DNA of 64,000 bases from Caldisericota bacterium (GTDB lineage Bacteria; Caldisericota; JANLFM01): positions 62,001 to 126,000 of the forward strand of contig JANLFL010000003.1 in the NCBI GenBank assembly GCA_024655965.1. The letters are read 5' to 3'. The notes beneath the pieces are model-generated. The model worked only from the letters and a program-made list of their open reading frames with translations. It was not told the DNA's origin and searched no databases. Positions within the stretch are counted from its first letter, which is position 1. Each line of letters starts with the position of its first letter. The position numbers and the translations under genes were made by a program. Positions 25,093-34,572 of the stretch are shown here, one piece after another.

Positions 25093-27385
25093 AATCGTCG
25101 GTCAGGATGCGGAAAAAATTGACGGACCAGCGCTGGTTTCCGGCATGCCCGTCTTCACTGATGACTTTCGCCTCCCCGGGATGCTCTACGGGAAGATCCT
25201 CCGTTCACCCCTTGCCCATGGCCTGATAAAGGATATCGACACTTCAAAGGCGGAGTCCCTCCCGGGAGTGCGAGCGGTTTTCTCTTACAAAAACGTTCCC
25301 CGGAAAGCCTATACCACTGCAGGCCAGGGTTTTCCCGAGCCCTCTCCTTACGACTCCTTCATCTTCGATAAGAAAGTTCGCTTTGTCGGGGACAGGGTTG
25401 CCGCTGTATTTGCCGATTCCCTGGAAATCGCGGAAGAGGGCCTTTCCTTAATTGAAGTCGATTTTGAGGAACTCCCCCCGGTATTTGACCCGGAGGAATC
25501 CCTGAAGGAGGGGGCTCCCATTATTCACGACGAACCGGAAATCCAGGGGGCCTATGACCCAAAGAGAAACATAGTTTCCCACGTGGAGCTGGAAATCGGG
25601 GAGGTCGACCGCGCTTTAAGGGAGTCCGATTACTTCGTTGAGGGCACGTGGGAGACTCAGTACGCTCAACACTGCCCCATGGAAACCCACGTTGCCATTG
25701 CTTACCTTGACGATAGGGGGCGGCTGGTAGTCAGGTCTTCGACCCAGGTTCCCTTTCACGCCCGGAGGATCCTTTCCGCCATCCTGGGGATCCCCATTTC
25801 CCAGATCAGGGTGGTAAAGCCCCGTATCGGGGGAGGTTTTGGGGCCAAGCAGGAGGTCTTAATCGAGGACCTCGTTGCCCTTGCCACTTTAAAGACCAGG
25901 AGGCCCTCTCGAATTGAACTTACCAGGGAGGAGGAGTTCGTTTCTTCCCGGACAATGCACCCTATGAAGGTCACCGTTCGCCTGGGGGCAAATAAGGATG
26001 GAATGCTTCAAGCAATCGACATGGATATCCTCAGCAACACCGGGGCTTATGGGACCCACGGGCCAACGGTGTTTTTCAATGCCGGAAGCAAGACCCTTCC
26101 CCTTTACAATAAAGCCCCCAACGTCCGCTTTACCGGGAATGTGGTTTACACAAATCTTCCTGTTGCCGGAGCCTACCGGGGCTATGGAGCTACCGAAGGT
26201 TATTTTGCCCTGGAATGCGCTATGGACGAACTGGCAAAGAAGATGGGGATCGATCCCCTTCACCTCAGGGATAAGAATCACATCCGGCCCAAGGAGAGTT
26301 CACCGATTTTTAAAAAACTCGGGGAGGGGAGGGAAGGAGTCCCTCAGATTGTCGAATCCTGCGGGCTCGAGGAATGCATTGAGAAAGGGGCAAGTGTCTT
26401 CCATTGGGAAAAGAAGAAATCCCTCCCCCGGGAAATTGAACCCGGGATTTTCAGGGGATACGGGATGGCCATCATGATGCAGGGGTCAGCAATCCCCCTG
26501 GTTGATCTGGGATCGGCAACAATCAAGATGAACGAGGACGGATCATTCCTCTTGCTTGTCGGGGCGACGGATTTAGGGACGGGCTCCGACACCATCCTCG
26601 CCCAGATCGCCTGCGAGGAACTGGGGGTTCCCCTGGAAAGGATGACCGTTTATTCATCGGACACGGATTTCACCCCCTTCGATAAGGGAGCCTATGCCTC
26701 GAGCACTACCTACATTTCAGGGGAAGCGGTGAGGAAAGCTGCAAGGAAGGTGAAGGAGCAGATCCTGGAAATTGCCCGAACCTTACTTTCCTCATCAGGC
26801 GATCTCCTCCTCGAGGACGGTCAGGTTAAAGATACGGGCACGGGTAAGGCGGTCTCTCTTGAGGAGATCGGGCTCAGGTCCTTCTACATGGCAGATCAAA
26901 GGCAGATTCAAGCCTCAGCCTCTCATGTTTCTGAGGTTTCACCCCCGCCTTTCGCCGCCCATTTCGTGGAAGTGGAAGTGGACACGAGGACCGGGAAGAT
27001 TACCCCTATCCTTTACGTTGCTTCCGTGGATTGCGGGGTAGCCGTCAACCCCCAACTCACCAGGGGGCAGATCATCGGTTCCATTGTCAATGGGCTTGGG
27101 TTCGCCCTGTCGGAAGGCTTGATCTTCAACTCCAAGGGTTCGGTTTTGAACGCCAACTTTTTAGATTACAAGGTGCTCTCCTCCCTCGATGTCCCGGATA
27201 TCGAGGTTTTGCTGGTTGAGACCCATGAACCGTCCGGACCTTTTGGGGCCAAGAGCGTTGCCGAGGTTTGTATCAACGGACCTCTTCCCGCGGTGGCTAA
27301 TGCGGTGTATGATGCTTTGGGGATCCAATTGAAGAAAGCCCCATTTACACCCGAGGAGGTCCTCCGGCTTTTGGGAAAAATTTAA
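25079..27385 (+). CDS. Molybdenum hydroxylase large (molybdopterin) subunit, xanthine dehydrogenase family
   Basis: A 768-residue large subunit with the expected domain order: an N-terminal a/b hammerhead domain (SGMPVFTDDF, LPGMLYGKILRSP), then the molybdopterin domain with GGGFGAKQE, AGAYRGYGATEG and a C-terminal FGAKSVAEVC carrying the catalytic glutamate. The loop AYRGYG differs from the AYxCSFR of true aerobic CO dehydrogenase, so CO is not the expected substrate. It could hydroxylate a purine, nicotinate or aromatic compound; the substrate is not decided. No molybdenum-cofactor maturation gene lies nearby. Confidence 0.9.
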   Translation: MKSYKIVGQDAEKIDGPALVSGMPVFTDDFRLPGMLYGKILRSPLAHGLIKDIDTSKAESLPGVRAVFSYKNVPRKAYTTAGQGFPEPSPYDSFIFDKKVRFVGDRVAAVFADSLEIAEEGLSLIEVDFEELPPVFDPEESLKEGAPIIHDEPEIQGAYDPKRNIVSHVELEIGEVDRALRESDYFVEGTWETQYAQHCPMETHVAIAYLDDRGRLVVRSSTQVPFHARRILSAILGIPISQIRVVKPRIGGGFGAKQEVLIEDLVALATLKTRRPSRIELTREEEFVSSRTMHPMKVTVRLGANKDGMLQAIDMDILSNTGAYGTHGPTVFFNAGSKTLPLYNKAPNVRFTGNVVYTNLPVAGAYRGYGATEGYFALECAMDELAKKMGIDPLHLRDKNHIRPKESSPIFKKLGEGREGVPQIVESCGLEECIEKGASVFHWEKKKSLPREIEPGIFRGYGMAIMMQGSAIPLVDLGSATIKMNEDGSFLLLVGATDLGTGSDTILAQIACEELGVPLERMTVYSSDTDFTPFDKGAYASSTTYISGEAVRKAARKVKEQILEIARTLLSSSGDLLLEDGQVKDTGTGKAVSLEEIGLRSFYMADQRQIQASASHVSEVSPPPFAAHFVEVEVDTRTGKITPILYVASVDCGVAVNPQLTRGQIIGSIVNGLGFALSEGLIFNSKGSVLNANFLDYKVLSSLDVPDIEVLLVETHEPSGPFGAKSVAEVCINGPLPAVANAVYDALGIQLKKAPFTPEEVLRLLGKI

Positions 27386-27387
27386 AG

Positions 27388-27786
27388 GTGAGCAAGGAAA
27401 AGGGCAGGCCCAAAAAGATGAATAATTTTCGGGATCTTCTGATCCTGGGGTTGATCCTTGCTCTTGGTTTCTCTCTCTATCAACTATATTTCAGGGTTGA
27501 AGCCTACATGGAAGCGGAAAACGAGCTTGCCCGGACCCAAAGTGAAGTCCTCTCCCTCCAGAAGGAAGAGCAAGAGAACCAGAGACTCCTTATCCAGTCA
27601 GATTCGGAATCCTTGATGGAGAAGCTTGCCAGGGAGCAATTGGGCATGGTCAAGGAGGGGGAAACCGTTTATCGGCTTTCGGACACCCTGACCTCCTCCC
27701 TCCCTTCCCCAGTCCCCACCGAGGTTAACTTCCTGGAGAGGATTTATAATTTCTTTTCGCAAATTTTTTCCGCGATCTTGCGCTGA
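27388..27786 (+). CDS. FtsB/DivIC-like septum formation initiator
   Basis: A 132-residue bitopic protein: a short basic N-terminus, one membrane helix (LLILGLILALGFSLYQLYF, about residues 14-32), then a coiled-coil segment to about residue 75 and the family ending 'REQLGMVKEGETVYRL'. DivIC/FtsB stabilises the divisome with FtsL. GTG 27388 lies 2 bp after the molybdenum hydroxylase stop; ATG 27418 is an alternative start without a better site. Its position before the S1 protein, tilS, hpt and ftsH matches the classic Bacillus-type order. Confidence 0.85.
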   Translation: MSKEKGRPKKMNNFRDLLILGLILALGFSLYQLYFRVEAYMEAENELARTQSEVLSLQKEEQENQRLLIQSDSESLMEKLAREQLGMVKEGETVYRLSDTLTSSLPSPVPTEVNFLERIYNFFSQIFSAILR

Positions 27787-27843
27787 AATTGGGTCCAACC
27801 TTTTATAATTTTTCCAACCCTTTATTTCCTGGAGGAACTGAAT

Positions 27844-28233
27844 TTGCCATTGGAGATCGGTCAAGTTTTTGATGGAACGGTAGTCAAAATCACTTCTTTT
27901 GGGGCTTTCGTCAGACTTTCAAATGGAGAAACGGGGCTGGTGCACATCTCTCAAATTGCTGATTGCTTCGTAAAAGATGTGCGCGATTTCCTCTCCGAAG
28001 GGCAGCAGGTAAAGGTGAAGATAGTTGGTTTTAGCGAACTGGGGAAACCCAACCTTTCCATCAAACAGGCGAGGGAGGATCATCCCAAAGCCCAATTCCA
28101 TCCCCGGAGCCAGGCAAAAAGCGAGGCTTTAAATCCACGGGATTCTTTTGAAGAGAAACTTTCCAGGTTCCTCAAAGAGAGCGATGAAAAGCAGGAGGAG
28201 CTCAGGCGGAACCTGGAAAATAAGCGTCGTTGA
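27844..28233 (+). CDS. S1 RNA-binding domain protein (YabR-like)
   Basis: A 129-residue protein. Residues 1-72 are one S1 domain (GQVFDGTVVKITSFGAFVRL, GLVHISQIAD, VKVKIVGF), and a charged tail follows. This matches YabR/GSP13-type general stress proteins encoded between divIC and tilS in Gram-positive bacteria. It probably binds RNA or the ribosome. Start TTG 27844 has GGAGGA at a suitable distance. Confidence 0.88.
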   Translation: MPLEIGQVFDGTVVKITSFGAFVRLSNGETGLVHISQIADCFVKDVRDFLSEGQQVKVKIVGFSELGKPNLSIKQAREDHPKAQFHPRSQAKSEALNPRDSFEEKLSRFLKESDEKQEELRRNLENKRR

Positions 28234-28276
28234 GCACTTGACATTAAATTTCAATCCTTTATTATTTTTGTATGGA

Positions 28277-28353
<77 letters not shown>

Positions 28354-28362
28354 TTTTTTTTA

Positions 28363-28436
28363 GGCGGCGTAGCTCAGGTGGTCAGAGCATGCGGCTCATA
28401 CCCGCAGTGTCCGGGGTTCGAATCCCTGCGCCGCCA
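28363..28436 (+). tRNA. tRNA-Met (elongator, anticodon CAT)
   Basis: A 74-nt cloverleaf without an encoded CCA. The acceptor is GGCGGCG/CGCCGCC with discriminator A, and the anticodon stem-loop is GCGG CTCATAC CCGC. The overall pattern matches elongator Met rather than the lysidine-modified Ile(CAT) tRNA, but the two share the anticodon, so Ile2 is not fully excluded. It lies 9 bp after the initiator tRNA and 11 bp before tilS, whose product modifies tRNA-Ile(CAT). Confidence 0.9.
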
Positions 28437-28447
28437 CTTGTGATTTC

Positions 28448-29845
28448 ATGAGGGACATCAAGGCTTTCGGGAGGAAATTTGAACAAACCCTGAGGAAAAT
28501 CCCCCCTTTGAAACCCGGCCATCGAATTCTGGTTGGGGTTTCCGGGGGCGCTGATTCCTGCGCTCTCCTTTTTTCCCTTCTTGAATCCCAATGGGGTTTC
28601 CAGGTTGTTGTGGCCCACTTTGACCACCAAATAAGGGAAGGCTCAGAGAAAGACCGGGAGTTTGTCCAGGACTTATGCCATAATTTGAATATCCCCTTTT
28701 TCTGGGAAAAGGGAAACGTCCTCGAGCGGAAAGAAAGGGATGGGCTCTCCCTGGAGGAAGCCTGCCGGTTCGAGCGGATGGATTTTCTTTTCAAGTTGAA
28801 GCGGAATCTGAACCTCGATTGGATAGCCCTGGGACACACCCTCGACGACCAGGTGGAGACCATCCTCCTCCGCCTTTTTAAAGGCTCCGGCCCGGAGGGA
28901 TTAAAGGGGATCCCCCTGTTTGATGAAAATAGAGGTTTAATCCATCCCCTCCTTTGCCACTCTCATGAAGAGACGGTGAACTTCTGTCAGAAGAAAGGAA
29001 TTGCCTTCCGAGAGGACCCCACCAATTTTCAGCCCATAAATCCCCGGAACATCTTGAGAAATATCCTCATCCCGGAGATCGAAAAGCATTTCCCCCAGGC
29101 CAAGAAGGGAATTTTTAAAGCCGGGCAAATCATGGAAGAGGAGAACAGGTTTATATCGGGGGAAGCCCTCAAGGCTTTTAAATCCGTGTGGGACTTTAAA
29201 GGAGGGAGGGAGGCTCTTTCCCTAAAATTGAAGGGATTTCCTCTGGCTATTCAGCGAAGGGTTATCCAGCTTTTCCTGCAGGAGAAATTTTCTCAAGCCA
29301 CATTTCAAGAGGTGGAGGATATCCGGGAGCTGTTCGGGAAACAGGTCGGAAAGCGTTTAATTATCGGTGATTTTGAGATCCTTCGTGGGTATGGTTCCTT
29401 GATATTCCAGAAAGTCCGGGAAACGGAAGCAACTGATGTCCAAAAAACCTTTTCGCCTCCTGCGATCATCACCCTTCCCGATGGGAGAAAGGTTTGTCTG
29501 GAGCGTGTGGGGAGGGAAAAAATTGACTTTAAAAAGGGGCATTCCTTCTTTGACCCCCGGGGAAAGAAGGGCTTCCTTTTAAGGTTCTGGAAACCCGGGG
29601 ACACCTTCCGCCCTCTGGGTCTGGGGTTTGAAAAGAAACTCCAGGACTTCTTCGTCGACCGGAAGGTCCCCCGGGAAATGAGAAAACGGATTCCTCTGAT
29701 TGAAATCGAGGGGGAAATTGCCTGTCTTGTTGGGCTTGAGGTGAGCGATTGTTTTAAAATCAGCGAGGAGACCGAGGAGGCCATCCACGCATATATCCTT
29801 GAGGAGGACAAAGATGCAGGAATTAGTGGAGAAGGTTCTTATTAA
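28448..29845 (+). CDS. tilS: tRNA(Ile)-lysidine synthase
   Basis: A 465-residue protein with the N-type ATP pyrophosphatase P-loop SGGADS at residues 32-37, 'VVVAHFDHQIR', 'LGHTLDDQVETILLRLFKGSG' and 'REDPTN', all TilS landmarks. The C-terminal lysidine-synthase domain (FWKPGDTFRPLG, RKVPREMRKRIPLI) is present. It ligates lysine to C34 of tRNA-Ile(CAT), so AUA can be read as isoleucine. Its 3' end overlaps hpt by 32 bp. Confidence 0.95.
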   Translation: MRDIKAFGRKFEQTLRKIPPLKPGHRILVGVSGGADSCALLFSLLESQWGFQVVVAHFDHQIREGSEKDREFVQDLCHNLNIPFFWEKGNVLERKERDGLSLEEACRFERMDFLFKLKRNLNLDWIALGHTLDDQVETILLRLFKGSGPEGLKGIPLFDENRGLIHPLLCHSHEETVNFCQKKGIAFREDPTNFQPINPRNILRNILIPEIEKHFPQAKKGIFKAGQIMEEENRFISGEALKAFKSVWDFKGGREALSLKLKGFPLAIQRRVIQLFLQEKFSQATFQEVEDIRELFGKQVGKRLIIGDFEILRGYGSLIFQKVRETEATDVQKTFSPPAIITLPDGRKVCLERVGREKIDFKKGHSFFDPRGKKGFLLRFWKPGDTFRPLGLGFEKKLQDFFVDRKVPREMRKRIPLIEIEGEIACLVGLEVSDCFKISEETEEAIHAYILEEDKDAGISGEGSY

Positions 29846-30356
29846 TTCCCAGGAGATTCAAAAGAGGATCAATGACCTGGGAAAAAGGATCTCCCGGGAT
29901 TATAAAGGGAAGGAAGTTTTGCTGGTCTGCGTTTTAAAGGGGGCATTTGTCTTTTTGGCTGATTTAATCAGGGCAATGGATGTTCCCCTGAAGGTGGACT
30001 TCATTGCCTGTTCCAGTTATGGCTCCTCCACCGAGAGTTCCGGGGTGGTGCGAATTTTAAAGGACCTCGACTACCCCGTGGAGGGGAAGCACATCCTCTT
30101 GATCGAAGACATTGTGGATACGGGTTTGACCTTGAACTACATCCTTTCCCTCCTTAAAGAAAGGCGCCCAAAGTCCCTGAAGGTCTGTGCTTTTCTCGAC
30201 AAACCCGAGCGAAGGGTGGTCCCGGTGAAGATTGACTACCTGGGTTTTAAGATTCCCAACGAGTTCGTGGTGGGATACGGTCTGGATTACAACGGTCAAT
30301 TCCGCAACCTCCCCTTCATCGGGGTGCTCAAACAGGAGGTTTATTCGCAAAAGTGA
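29814..30356 (+). CDS. hpt: Hypoxanthine phosphoribosyltransferase
   Basis: About 180 residues. The PRPP-binding motif is LLIEDIVDTGLTL; LVCVLKGAFVFLADL and 'KIDYLGFKIPNEFVVGYGLDY' are typical of HPRTs. It salvages hypoxanthine or guanine to IMP or GMP. ATG 29814 is preferred over TTG 29799 because GAGGAGG lies just before it. The overlap with tilS suggests coupling, as in other Gram-positive-type operons. Confidence 0.94.
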   Translation: MQELVEKVLINSQEIQKRINDLGKRISRDYKGKEVLLVCVLKGAFVFLADLIRAMDVPLKVDFIACSSYGSSTESSGVVRILKDLDYPVEGKHILLIEDIVDTGLTLNYILSLLKERRPKSLKVCAFLDKPERRVVPVKIDYLGFKIPNEFVVGYGLDYNGQFRNLPFIGVLKQEVYSQK

Positions 30357-30403
30357 CCAGGCTCAGTTATAATTGAACATGAAAAAATTAGGAAGGAAGA
30401 TAA

Positions 30404-32215
30404 TTGAGAAACAATAACATAATCAGAAGTATCGCGGTTTATGCCATTCTGGCATTAATTCTCTGGGGCCTCTGGCAGCTGATCTTCGGCTCACCCGGGG
30501 CGGAGGAGATCACCTATACCCAGTTCAAGGAATTTGTAAAGCAGGATAAAGTTGCCACCGTGGAAATCGGAGAATCCGAAATCAGCGGTGCTTTCAAGGA
30601 TGGGAAAGAGTTCCGTTTAACCTTTAAAACGGGGGAGGATCCCAACTTGGTTGCCCTGCTCGAGGAACACCAGGTCGATTACCGCTTTGCTCCTCCTCCC
30701 TCCAACTGGCTTTCCATGGTCCTTATTTACGGGCTCCCCATCCTCCTGATAGTCGGTTTCTGGTATTTCCTCTATCGTCAGACCCAGGCCGGAGGAAACC
30801 AGGCCTTTTCCTTTGGCAAGAGCCGGGCCCGGCTTTTCCTGGATGAAAGACCCCGGGTTACTTTTTCCGATGTGGCTGGAGTTGACGAGGTAAAAGAGGA
30901 GCTTCAGGAGGAAATCGAATTTCTGCGAAACCCCAAAAAGTTCCAGCAGTTAGGAGCCAAGATCCCCAAAGGGGTACTGCTGGTCGGTCCCCCTGGTTGC
31001 GGGAAGACGCTTCTTGCCCGGGCGGTTGCCGGAGAGGCGGGTGTCCCCTTCTTCTCCGTTTCCGGTTCTGAGTTCGTGGAAATGTTCGTTGGCGTTGGAG
31101 CCTCCCGCGTTCGCGATCTCTTCAGCCAGGCAAAGAAGTATGCTCCCTGCATCATCTTCATTGACGAGATCGACGCGGTTGGCCGCCTCCGTGGTGCTGG
31201 ACTGGGAGGCGGGCACGACGAAAGGGAGCAAACCCTTAACCAGCTCCTGGTCGAAATGGACGGTTTTGACCCCAATATCGGGGTCATTGTAATTGCGGCA
31301 ACCAACAGGCCGGATATCCTTGACCCGGCTTTATTGAGGCCGGGGAGGTTCGACCGCCGGGTGGTTGTGGATTATCCAGATGTCAACGGGAGGGAAGCAA
31401 TCCTTCGGGTTCATGCCCGAAATAAGCCCCTGGAAAATCCCGAGGACCTTAAAATCGTTGCCCAGAGGACTCCCGGTTTCACCGGGGCTGACCTGGAAAA
31501 CGTGCTCAACGAGGCGGCCCTCCTGGCTGCCAGGTTCGGGAAAAAGAAGATCGGTCTTGCGGAAATCGATGAAGCGATCGAGAGGGTGATCGCCGGACCC
31601 CAGAAGAAGTCGCGGATCGTTTCAGACAAGGAGAAGGAGATCATCGCTGTCCACGAGACCGGCCATGCCCTGGTGAGTAAATTTCTTCCCGGTTCCGATC
31701 CCGTGCACCGGATTTCCATCATTTCCCGGGGAATGGCTCTGGGCTATACTATCCAGCTTCCCACAGAGGACAGGCACCTGCGCACCAAGGAGGAGCTCCT
31801 GAACCAGATTTCCTACACCCTCGGAGGGAGGGTTGCCGAGGAGGAAATCCTGGGGGAGATCACCACCGGCGCACAGAACGATTTCCAGAAGGCAACCGAT
31901 ATCGCTCGGAAGATGGTCACGGAATGGGGAATGTCGGAAAAAATCGGACCGCTCTCCTTCTCAAACAAGGAGGAGCTTGTCTTCCTCGGGCGGGATCTCA
32001 CCCGCGAGAGGATCTTTTCCGAGGCCGTGGCTTACGAAATTGACCAGGAAATTAAAAACATCATCAACTCCTGCTACGAGAGGGCCAGGGAAATAATCCG
32101 CAACAACAAGGACAAACTTCGGGCCATTGCCCAGGTTTTAAAGCAGAAGGAAGTCCTGGAAGGTAGCGAGCTGGACAACCTTCTCAAAGAAGAAACGGAA
32201 ACCGTCGCAGTTTAA
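30404..32215 (+). CDS. ftsH: ATP-dependent zinc metalloprotease FtsH
   Basis: A 603-residue membrane AAA protease. It has an N-terminal helix ([18 protein letters not shown]), an extracytoplasmic domain, a second helix near residues 105-122, the AAA module with Walker A GPPGCGKT at 195-202 and [12 protein letters not shown], the SRH segment '[21 protein letters not shown]', and the zinc site HETGH at 417-421. Two small departures from consensus are visible: Cys for Thr in the P-loop (usually GPPGTGKT) and HETGH for HEAGH. It degrades membrane and regulatory proteins. The start is TTG 30404, with GGAAGGA upstream. Confidence 0.95.
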   Translation: MRNNNIIRSIAVYAILALILWGLWQLIFGSPGAEEITYTQFKEFVKQDKVATVEIGESEISGAFKDGKEFRLTFKTGEDPNLVALLEEHQVDYRFAPPPSNWLSMVLIYGLPILLIVGFWYFLYRQTQAGGNQAFSFGKSRARLFLDERPRVTFSDVAGVDEVKEELQEEIEFLRNPKKFQQLGAKIPKGVLLVGPPGCGKTLLARAVAGEAGVPFFSVSGSEFVEMFVGVGASRVRDLFSQAKKYAPCIIFIDEIDAVGRLRGAGLGGGHDEREQTLNQLLVEMDGFDPNIGVIVIAATNRPDILDPALLRPGRFDRRVVVDYPDVNGREAILRVHARNKPLENPEDLKIVAQRTPGFTGADLENVLNEAALLAARFGKKKIGLAEIDEAIERVIAGPQKKSRIVSDKEKEIIAVHETGHALVSKFLPGSDPVHRISIISRGMALGYTIQLPTEDRHLRTKEELLNQISYTLGGRVAEEEILGEITTGAQNDFQKATDIARKMVTEWGMSEKIGPLSFSNKEELVFLGRDLTRERIFSEAVAYEIDQEIKNIINSCYERAREIIRNNKDKLRAIAQVLKQKEVLEGSELDNLLKEETETVAV

Positions 32216-32309
32216 CCCTATCCTTCTCCTGTATTAACATTTCCTTAACTTGTAGTTTAAATCTTGGTAATTGTTTAATTTCCAGGACAATTGATTTTCG
32301 GAGGGCTGA

Positions 32310-32879
32310 ATGGTCGATCAAGAGAGAATAAAAAAGGCAATCAGGGAAATCATCGAAGCTATCGGAGAGGACCCGGACAGAGAAGGATTAATAAGAACCC
32401 CCGAAAGGGTGGCGGAAATGTATGCGGACATCTTTTCCGGTACCGAAGAGAAAGCTCTTGAGGAGTTGAGCGTTGGTTTCCAGGAACCTCACTCGGAAAT
32501 GGTTCTCGTTCGGGACATCCCATTTTATTCAATGTGTGAGCATCACTTTCTTCCCTTTTTTGGAAAAGCCCACGTGGGGTACATTCCCAAGGGGAAAATC
32601 GTGGGCCTTTCCAAAATCGCCCGGGTGGTGGATATCCTTTCAAGGAAACCCCAGATGCAGGAGAGGCTCACCTCGAAGGTGGCTGACTTGATCGAAAAGG
32701 CTCTTGAACCTCAGGGGGTTGGGATTGTCCTTGAAGCCGAGCACATGTGTATGGTAATGAGGGGAGTGAAGAAGCCTGGAAGCTTCGTGGTGACCTCTGC
32801 TTTGAGAGGAGTTTTCCGCTCGAGGATTGAGACCCGTTCGGAATTTTTCTCGCTCGTTTTTTCCAGTCGGAACAGATGA
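32310..32879 (+). CDS. folE: GTP cyclohydrolase I
   Basis: A 189-residue type I FolE. The zinc ligands are Cys76 and His79 within SMCEHHFLPFFGKAHVGY, with the second cysteine in AEHMCMVMRGV. 'RTPERVAEMY' and 'GLSKIARVVDILSRKPQMQE' are standard. It makes dihydroneopterin triphosphate, the first step of folate synthesis. GGAGGG precedes ATG 32310, and the stop overlaps the folP start (ATGA). Confidence 0.95.
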   Translation: MVDQERIKKAIREIIEAIGEDPDREGLIRTPERVAEMYADIFSGTEEKALEELSVGFQEPHSEMVLVRDIPFYSMCEHHFLPFFGKAHVGYIPKGKIVGLSKIARVVDILSRKPQMQERLTSKVADLIEKALEPQGVGIVLEAEHMCMVMRGVKKPGSFVVTSALRGVFRSRIETRSEFFSLVFSSRNR

Positions 32880-34060
32880 ATTTTCTTCCCCCCGTCATCC
32901 TTCCTTTAAAAAATAAGGAAGATCTCAAGGGGATCCTTTTAGAGCTGGGGGCTGACCCGGAGACGATTCCTTTGGAGTGGGTGGATTTCCCCCCGATCCT
33001 TATTCAGATCACCGGGTTGACCCTGGAGGATTCGCAGATTTTTTCCCGGGAAACCTCAAAATTCGGGGTGGTGATGGTTTCTGTTCCGGATGACGGGGAG
33101 CAGGAAAAAATTCTCCTTCTGGGAGGCGAATCCAGGATTTCCCCCCTTTTGGAAAATCTTGAGAAAATTTCCCCCGATCTAAGAGAGCTTTTTCGATGGA
33201 TCCAGGACGGCCTGATTCACTTGAATTCTCCCCTGAAACCATCCTTTTTCCGGGGGAAGGAGTTTACCTGGGGAAGCCGGACCTTCATTATGGGGATAAT
33301 CAATTTAACCCCAGACTCTTTTTCGGGGGACGGATTGTCCAATTTAACAGACCGGGCTCTTGAGAGGGCTTTTGAGATGATCTCCCAGGGAGCGGACATC
33401 ATCGATGTGGGGGCAGAAAGCACCCGCCCCGGGAGCACCCCGGTTTCCAAGGAAGAGGAATGGGAGAGGCTGGAACTTTTCCTTAAAGAATTTGTCCCCC
33501 ATTCCCCAGTCCCCGTTTCCCTGGATACTTATAAATGGGAAATTGCCCAAAAGGGTTTGGAACTTGGGGTTTCTTTGATTAACGATGTGTGGGGCTTAAA
33601 GAAATCCCCCCAAATTGCCAGACTGGTGGCCGATTATGGGGCGGGGTTAATCCTCATGCACAACAAGGAGCAGCCGGTATATCAGGCCTTCCTTCCCGAG
33701 GTGCTTCAAGGGCTGGAGAAAAGCGTGGAAATTGCCCTCAGGGCGGGTGTCCCCCGGGAGAAAATCATCGTGGATCCAGGTTTCGGTTTCGGTAAAACCG
33801 CCGAGCACGGGTATTATATGCTCAAGCATCTCGAAACCTTTCGTTCCCTTGGATTTCCTCTCTTGATCGGGATTTCCCGGAAGTCCTTCATAGGGAAGAT
33901 CACGGGAAAGCCCCCTTCGGAAAGGGTCTTTGGCACTGCTGCATTTTGCGCCCTTGCCATTGAGAGGGGCTGCGATATCCTGAGGGTTCACGATGTCCCC
34001 CAGATTAAGGAGGTTTCTTTAGTTTGCGACAGGCTACTTCGGCAAAGAGATTTAATTTGA
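32876..34060 (+). CDS. folP: Dihydropteroate synthase with N-terminal extension
   Basis: A 394-residue protein. The last 270 residues are a complete DHPS TIM barrel: IMGIINLTPDSFSGDG, IDVGAESTRPGSTPV, VSLDTYKWEIAQ, LINDVWGLK, VDPGFGFGKT and GISRKSFIG. Residues 1-125 form an extra N-terminal domain found in some anaerobe and clostridial DHPSs; its function is not known to me. It couples p-aminobenzoate to dihydropterin pyrophosphate. No folK or folB follows. Confidence 0.93.
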   Translation: MNFLPPVILPLKNKEDLKGILLELGADPETIPLEWVDFPPILIQITGLTLEDSQIFSRETSKFGVVMVSVPDDGEQEKILLLGGESRISPLLENLEKISPDLRELFRWIQDGLIHLNSPLKPSFFRGKEFTWGSRTFIMGIINLTPDSFSGDGLSNLTDRALERAFEMISQGADIIDVGAESTRPGSTPVSKEEEWERLELFLKEFVPHSPVPVSLDTYKWEIAQKGLELGVSLINDVWGLKKSPQIARLVADYGAGLILMHNKEQPVYQAFLPEVLQGLEKSVEIALRAGVPREKIIVDPGFGFGKTAEHGYYMLKHLETFRSLGFPLLIGISRKSFIGKITGKPPSERVFGTAAFCALAIERGCDILRVHDVPQIKEVSLVCDRLLRQRDLI

Positions 34061-34572
34061 GGTTCCTATCCAGGGCGGCAATCATCGGGGCTCTTTATGC
34101 GGGCCTGACCATCGGCCTTGCCGCCTTGAGCTACCAGGTGAGTCAAATTCGATTTGCGGAAGCCTTGACCGTCCTCCCCTTTTTCTTCCCCGAGGCAATC
34201 CCGGGATTATTCTTGGGGGCGGTTATCGCCAACCTCTTTTCCCCTTTCGGGTTAATCGATGTTGTTTTCGGGAGCCTGATAACCCTCGTGGCTGCTTTCT
34301 GCACCTTCCTTGTGGGGTTGGCTTTGAAAAACCGGATAAAAAAACTCCCATTCTTCCTTCTCGCCTTACTAATCGCCCCGCTTTTTCCCGTTTTGTTCAA
34401 TTCCTTTGGGGTCAGCCTTTATCTGTTGAAATTTAACCTGGTTTCTGGCTACACTTATCTGGGAGCGGTTCTAAGTATATTAACCGGCGAGTTGATCGCC
34501 TGCTATTTACTCGGAGGGCCGCTTCTTGCCACTTTAATGGTCAGGTATATGAAGACTGGAGAGACCTTTTGA
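34024..34572 (+). CDS. queT: QueT-like ECF transporter S component
   Basis: Up to 182 residues with about six membrane segments. RAAIIGALYAGLTIGLA and 'QIRFAEALTVLPFFFPEAIPGLFLGAVIANL' are the hallmark of the QueT family, predicted to carry a queuosine precursor with a shared EcfAAT module that is not in this window. The start is uncertain: TTG 34024 overlaps folP by 37 bp, and TTG 34057 overlaps only its stop (TTGA). No preQ1 riboswitch is visible, as the gene is buried in the operon. Confidence 0.83.
   Translation: MRQATSAKRFNLRFLSRAAIIGALYAGLTIGLAALSYQVSQIRFAEALTVLPFFFPEAIPGLFLGAVIANLFSPFGLIDVVFGSLITLVAAFCTFLVGLALKNRIKKLPFFLLALLIAPLFPVLFNSFGVSLYLLKFNLVSGYTYLGAVLSILTGELIACYLLGGPLLATLMVRYMKTGETF

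Noticed and set aside
25079-27385. Aerobic carbon monoxide dehydrogenase CoxL
   Set aside because: The form I active-site loop AYxCSFR is absent (AYRGYG instead), and no cox accessory genes are nearby.
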